Translations under genes and position numbers: made by a program
The notes under the pieces: model-generated
What the model was told of the DNA's origin: nothing
Databases searched by the model: none
The model's input: the letters and a program-made list of their open reading frames with translations, nothing else
Shown: positions 5,817 to 8,657 of the stretch, one piece after another
Position numbering within the stretch: position 1 is the first letter of the stretch
Layout of the letters: the number at the start of each line of letters is the position of its first letter
Origin: Eubacterium sp. CAG:786
Lineage (GTDB): Bacteria > Bacillota > Clostridia > Oscillospirales > Ruminococcaceae
Reading direction: 5' to 3'
DNA: 8,657 bases
Assembly (NCBI GenBank): GCA_000432175.1
Contig: HF989451.1
Coordinates: forward strand, 4,930 to 13,586

Positions 5817-5842
5817 AAATCACGATTCAGTAAATCACGATT
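5817..5842 (+). repeat. 11-bp direct repeat in the 5' leader of the DUF234 ATPase
   Basis: AAATCACGATT occurs at 5817-5827 and again at 5832-5842, a period of 15 bp, starting right at the expected transcription start. It is placed to bind a repressor dimer or an RNA-binding regulator. Confidence 0.6.
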
Positions 5843-5860
5843 AGGGAATGAGGCGCACAT

Positions 5861-7309
5861 ATGTTTATTGGAAGAGAATCGGAACTGAATTTTCTCGAAG
5901 AGCGTTATAGCAGTAATAAAGGCGAACTGGTCGTATTGTACGGTCGCAGACGCGTCGGCAAAACCGAAACGTTAAAACAATTCTGCAAGGACAAGCCCCA
6001 TCTGTTCTTTTCCTGCCGTGAATGCACAGACAAGCTCCAGCTGAAGAATTTTTCAGAAAAGCTGTTAAAGGAGAAAATCCCCGCAAGCGCATATATATCT
6101 GAGTTTACAGATTGGGAGAAAGCATTCCGCAGCATAACCGAACTGCCTTACGGTGAAAAGAAAAAGCTCGTTGTAATAGACGAGTTTCCTTATATGTGCA
6201 AAGGCAATGAGAGCATTCCATCTGTTTTGCAGAATCTCTGGGACGACCTGCTGAAAGACGAAAACATTATGCTCATTCTCTGCGGCAGTGCAATAAGCTT
6301 TATTGAAAAAGAACTGCTCGCAGAGAAGAATCCGCTTTACGGTCGTGCAACCGGAATATACAAAATGACCGAGATGGGGTTTTATGACGCAGCAAAATTC
6401 TTCCCGGATTATTCTCCAAAGGAAAAAGTGATAGCTTATTCTATTCTTGGCGGTATTCCGCACTATCTGAACCAATTCGATGGAAACAGGATGCTTGAAG
6501 AGAATATCAAAAAGAGCATTCTCTCAAAGGGCAGCGCTCTTTACAGCGAGGTAGAATTTCTGCTGCGCCAGGAGCTGCGCGAAACGCCTGTTTATAACTC
6601 CATTATTGAGGCTGTTGCTCTCGGAAACACAAAGCTGAATGAAATCAGTATGAAGTCGCTTATAGACGACACATCGAAGACCAGCGTGTACCTGAAAAAC
6701 CTCATTGAGCTTGGAATTATAGAGCGTGAGTTTTCCATTTCGGAAAGTATAAAGGAAAAAGCAAATTCAAACAAGGGCTTGTATCGGATAACGGATAATT
6801 TCTTCCGCTTCTGGTACGCCTTTGTGTTCACGAATATGTCTGAACTGGAAGGCGGAGATGTGGACGGAGTATACAAGTACTCGGTTGAACCGCTGCTTCA
6901 TGAATTTGCAGCCATGCCATTTGAGGACGTCTGCCGCGAATATGTCAGAGAATTGCAAAAGGCTGGTAAGCTGCCATTCAGATATGCTAAAATGGGCAGA
7001 TGGTGGGGCAGAACAACAGTAAGACGCGGGCATGACACTGAACTTGCCGATACAGAAATCGACCTTCTTGCAATATCGAGGCAGTCTGACCAGTACCTGG
7101 TAGGTGAATGCAAATTCAAGGGGAAGCCATTCAGATATTCAGAATATCTTGACGCGACCACAAAGCTGTCAAACTACAAAGATAAGGCTGAATTTTATTA
7201 TTATCTGTTCTCGGAGTCAGGTTTCGATGAAAAAATCGTTGAAGAATCCGGGAGAAGTAACGGCAGCATAGTTCTGTGCGGATTAGACGATATAGTCAGC
7301 TTCAAATGA
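5861..7309 (+). CDS. Archaeal-type AAA ATPase with C-terminal DUF234 (nuclease-like fold) domain
   Basis: The 482-aa product opens with MFIGRESELNFLEERY, the usual start of the ATPase_2 (archaeal-type) family. Walker A is GRRRVGKT at residues 28-35, Walker B LVVIDEFPY at 103-111 (D107, E108), and the sensor strand LILCGSAISF at 138-147. A winged-helix region follows at about 245-325 (TKLNEISMKSLIDDTSKTSV, then GLYRITDNFFRFWYAF). The DUF234 end has FEDVCREYV (354-362), GRWWG (379-383), TEIDLLAI (398-405) and GECKFKG (415-421), giving E355, D401, E416 and K418 as the likely PD-(D/E)XK set. GAGG at 5850-5853 supports the start. It has the same layout as the DUF4143 ATPase upstream but belongs to a different family, so the two are not a recent duplication. 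Its function is unknown; nuclease activity is inferred. It has its own promoter and no clear terminator. Confidence 0.93.
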   Translation: MFIGRESELNFLEERYSSNKGELVVLYGRRRVGKTETLKQFCKDKPHLFFSCRECTDKLQLKNFSEKLLKEKIPASAYISEFTDWEKAFRSITELPYGEKKKLVVIDEFPYMCKGNESIPSVLQNLWDDLLKDENIMLILCGSAISFIEKELLAEKNPLYGRATGIYKMTEMGFYDAAKFFPDYSPKEKVIAYSILGGIPHYLNQFDGNRMLEENIKKSILSKGSALYSEVEFLLRQELRETPVYNSIIEAVALGNTKLNEISMKSLIDDTSKTSVYLKNLIELGIIEREFSISESIKEKANSNKGLYRITDNFFRFWYAFVFTNMSELEGGDVDGVYKYSVEPLLHEFAAMPFEDVCREYVRELQKAGKLPFRYAKMGRWWGRTTVRRGHDTELADTEIDLLAISRQSDQYLVGECKFKGKPFRYSEYLDATTKLSNYKDKAEFYYYLFSESGFDEKIVEESGRSNGSIVLCGLDDIVSFK

Positions 7310-7377
7310 GCTGTTCATATTATAGATCCACAGGGATTGCAAACCTGTGATCATATATTATCTACAACTGACAGCTC
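7308..7377 (+). other. 70-nt compound hairpin starting in the ATPase stop codon
   Basis: GAGCTGT (7308-7314) pairs with ACAGCTC (7371-7377). Inside, TATAGAT-C-CACAGG (7321-7334) pairs with CCTGTG-ATC-A-TATA (7344-7357), 13 bp with one bulge on each side and a 9-base loop. It may protect or end the ATPase message, but no T-run follows. The overall size and a 7-bp outer stem recall a tRNA, but a D-loop GG and a T-arm are missing. Confidence 0.4.
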
Positions 7378-7438
7378 AATATTTCGATAACATATAGGCA
7401 CAGTTTTCCTGGAAAACGTTGGTTGCAGTACCGACCAC

Positions 7439-7458
7439 ATGACAGGTGCTTTATTGTT
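7439..7458. repeat. Direct repeat copy 2 flanking the DUF234 ATPase segment
   Basis: It matches 5519-5538 at 19 of 20 bases. In the first copy these bases are the 3' arm of a working terminator; here the complementary 5' arm is absent, so this copy cannot form the hairpin. Confidence 0.75.
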
Positions 7459-7521
7459 ATGTATCCTTTCCCGCGGAATTATTCATGTGATTTCGACAAC
7501 ATTCTATGATGTGGAATTAAG

Positions 7522-7545
7522 GCGGCTCCGTTTTTCTGAAGCCGC
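7522..7545. repeat. GC-rich hairpin
   Basis: GCGGCT (7522-7527) and AGCCGC (7540-7545) pair around 12 bases that contain a T5 run. The T-run lies in the loop instead of after the stem on either strand, so it does not look like a working terminator and may be the rearranged remains of one. Confidence 0.4.
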
Positions 7546-7580
7546 TTGCTGGTCATGCCAGTTCCTCGCCGGCTCTCTAC

Positions 7581-7664
7581 TCATATTTCCAGCACCAGAT
7601 TTACTGACTCTTCATTGTAGTTTATGTCGTATTTCTTTGACAAGGAAACCGAAACTTGTCTTTT
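7581..7664 (-). pseudogene. Possible short gene remnant
   Basis: A 27-codon open stretch on the minus strand ends at the stop 7581-7583 and reads SLSKKYDINYNEESVNLVLEI at its end, which is unusually protein-like. It has no start or ribosome site and is cut off by stops upstream. It could be the last piece of a lost gene or chance. Confidence 0.18.
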
Positions 7665-7672
7665 CTAAGGTT

Positions 7673-7684
7673 TTTACCGGTAAA
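7673..7684. promoter_or_regulatory. Putative LacI-family operator upstream of GH32
   Basis: TTTACCGGTAAA is a perfect 12-bp palindrome centred on CG, the hallmark of LacI/GalR-family sites. It ends 23 bp before the GH32 start codon and overlaps the AT-rich stretch where a -10 box would be expected (TAAATATATTAT). A sucrose or fructan repressor of this family would fit the gene, though none is in the window. Confidence 0.45.
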
Positions 7685-7707
7685 TATATTATAACAGGAG
7701 GAAAAAA

Positions 7708-8657
7708 ATGAGCGAATTACACCTTAAAGCGCCCCGGGGCTGGATAAACGACCCAAATGGATTCATATACTACAACGGCGAATACCATCTTTTCTATCAG
7801 CATTTTCCCTACGCCCCGAGGTGGGGAAGAATGCACTGGGGTCATGCCGTGAGCAGCGACCTGACGAACTGGAAGCACCTTGATATAGCGCTTTTCCCCA
7901 CAAAGACGGACGACAAGGACGGCTGTTTCTCAGGCAGCGCTATCGAAAAAGACGGCGCTATGCACTTGTTTTATACGGGTGTGAATTACAACGTTCCCGA
8001 CCCCGAAAATGTGAACTGCTGTCTGGACGATAAATTCACCGCTGCACAGCTCCATATCTCGTCCGAGGACGGGTACAGCTTCGATAATTTCGGCGGCAAG
8101 ACTACGATTATACCGCCGATTACCGACAGCAAGACTGGCGACCGCAACCACACCCGCGACCCGAAGGTTTGGCAGGGCGAGGACGGAAATTTCTACATAG
8201 TTCTTGGAACGACCGTTGACAATAAGGGCAGGCTGCTTTTTTACAGAAGCGCCGACCTTATCAGCTGGGAGTATGTCAATTACGCTGCGGCTGGCGGCTA
8301 CGGCTGGATGTGGGAGTGCCCCGATTATTTCAGAGTTGACGGCTCAGATGTGCTGGTATTTTCGCCAATGGGTACAAAATACGGAAATCAGGCGGTTTGC
8401 ACGCTGGTTGATTTTGATGAAAAAACCTGTTCAATGAACATCGGAAGCGATTTTCAGTTCCTCGATTACGGTCTGGACCTGTATGCGCCGCAGAGCACCA
8501 CGGACAGGGATGGCCGGAGAGTAGTGATCGCATGGCTCAGAATGCCTGAGCCTGCCGATGACAACACGATAGGAATGTTAAGTATGCCCCGCGTCTGCGA
8601 AGTTAAGGAAGGACATATTTTCTTCAGACCGCACCCCAGCGTAAAGGCAAGGTTCAG
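7708..8657 (+). CDS. Glycoside hydrolase family 32 beta-fructosidase (sucrose/fructan hydrolase), 3' end outside window
   Basis: The first 316 codons are present. AGGAGG (7696-7701) lies 6 nt before the ATG. All three GH32 signatures are visible: WINDPNG at residues 12-18 with the nucleophile D15, RDP at 150-152 with the transition-state stabiliser D151, and WECPD at 202-206 with the acid/base E203. FSGSA at 74-78 is the conserved FSG motif. These define the five-bladed beta-propeller that cleaves terminal beta-fructofuranosyl bonds in sucrose, sucrose 6-phosphate, inulin or levan with retention. No signal peptide is present, so the enzyme is cytosolic, which favours sucrose, sucrose-6-phosphate or short fructo-oligosaccharides over polymer. 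The catalytic motif starts nearer the N-terminus than in many family members. The C-terminal beta-sandwich is cut off by the window edge. The exact substrate cannot be told from this part. Confidence 0.96.
   Translation, partial: MSELHLKAPRGWINDPNGFIYYNGEYHLFYQHFPYAPRWGRMHWGHAVSSDLTNWKHLDIALFPTKTDDKDGCFSGSAIEKDGAMHLFYTGVNYNVPDPENVNCCLDDKFTAAQLHISSEDGYSFDNFGGKTTIIPPITDSKTGDRNHTRDPKVWQGEDGNFYIVLGTTVDNKGRLLFYRSADLISWEYVNYAAAGGYGWMWECPDYFRVDGSDVLVFSPMGTKYGNQAVCTLVDFDEKTCSMNIGSDFQFLDYGLDLYAPQSTTDRDGRRVVIAWLRMPEPADDNTIGMLSMPRVCEVKEGHIFFRPHPSVKARF

Larger units (their letters stand above)
7310..7707. other. Gene-free stretch of hairpins and fragments before the GH32 gene
   Basis: These 398 bases hold no credible gene. 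In order they contain the 70-nt hairpin, a GTTTTCC-T-GGAAAAC palindrome (7403-7417), the second copy of the direct repeat (7439-7458), a GC-rich hairpin (7522-7545), a short protein-like minus-strand frame (7581-7664) and the palindrome near the GH32 start. A perfect TTGACA is at 7637-7642 but has no good -10 box at 17 bp, so the GH32 promoter is not assigned. The mixture looks like an eroded junction rather than a designed leader. Confidence 0.5.

Noticed and set aside
4160..7309. The two ATPases as a recent tandem duplication
   Set aside because: Outside Walker A and the ExK motif their sequences do not align, and they belong to different families (DUF4143 and DUF234).
7308..7377. tRNA-Cys, suggested by a 7-bp outer stem, 70-nt length and TTGCAAA in the inner loop
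   Set aside because: The D-loop GG and the GTTCGA-type T-arm are absent, the anticodon stem does not pair in the right register, and no discriminator plus CCA context is seen.
7439..7711. Plus-strand 90-codon frame whose stop overlaps the GH32 ATG
   Set aside because: There is no ribosome site before 7439, the peptide is not protein-like (many Cys, Leu and Ser runs without pattern), and it reads through hairpins and the direct repeat. The ATGA overlap looks accidental.
1..8657. CRISPR array, rRNA, complete insertion sequence or transposase
   Set aside because: No regularly spaced repeat series, no rRNA-like conserved stretches and no transposase motifs were seen on either strand.

Overview
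The window reads as chromosomal DNA of a low-to-mid GC Gram-positive Clostridia, most like a Ruminococcus or other Oscillospiraceae. The reasons are strong AGGAGG-type ribosome sites, textbook TTGACA/TATAAT promoters, a lipoprotein with a Thr-rich linker, a small Cys-rich protein of a style common in Clostridia, and a GH32 fructosidase. The genus is an inference from style; no marker gene is present.

Layout. (1) 1-2105 is mostly minus strand: a dynamin-like GTPase that runs off the left edge (1-426), preceded in the same transcription unit by an 86-residue protein made of two Cys4 modules (470-730) under a strong promoter. Upstream lies an unrecognised gene of about 402 codons (845-2084), broken by a 31-bp tandem duplication. 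(2) Divergent from it, across a region with a perfect 10-bp inverted repeat, is a two-gene plus-strand operon: a Cys-rich 169-aa protein and a secreted lipoprotein with a possible Cys4 zinc ribbon (2232-3554). (3) A bidirectional terminator separates this from a small XRE-family regulator on the minus strand (3584-3898). (4) Divergent from the regulator is a DUF4143-type AAA ATPase (4160-5482), then a good terminator, then a DUF234-type AAA ATPase (5861-7309). Each has its own strong promoter with repeats around it, and each ends in a domain with a D...ExK signature of the PD-(D/E)XK fold. (5) After a 398-bp gap of hairpins and apparent gene debris comes the start of a GH32 beta-fructosidase (7708 to the right edge), with a perfect CG-centred palindrome just upstream that looks like a LacI-family operator.

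How the genes relate. The two ATPases are the most accessory-looking part. They are distinct families with the same architecture (P-loop ATPase, middle region, nuclease-like end). The second sits between imperfect 20-bp direct repeats, one of which is the 3' arm of the first gene's terminator. The regulator next to the first ATPase and a cluster of TCAC/GTGA half-sites before its promoter suggest local control, but no functional link is shown. The GTPase/Cys4-protein pair and the broken gene may form a second functional group. The GH32 gene probably starts a sugar-use locus that continues beyond the window.
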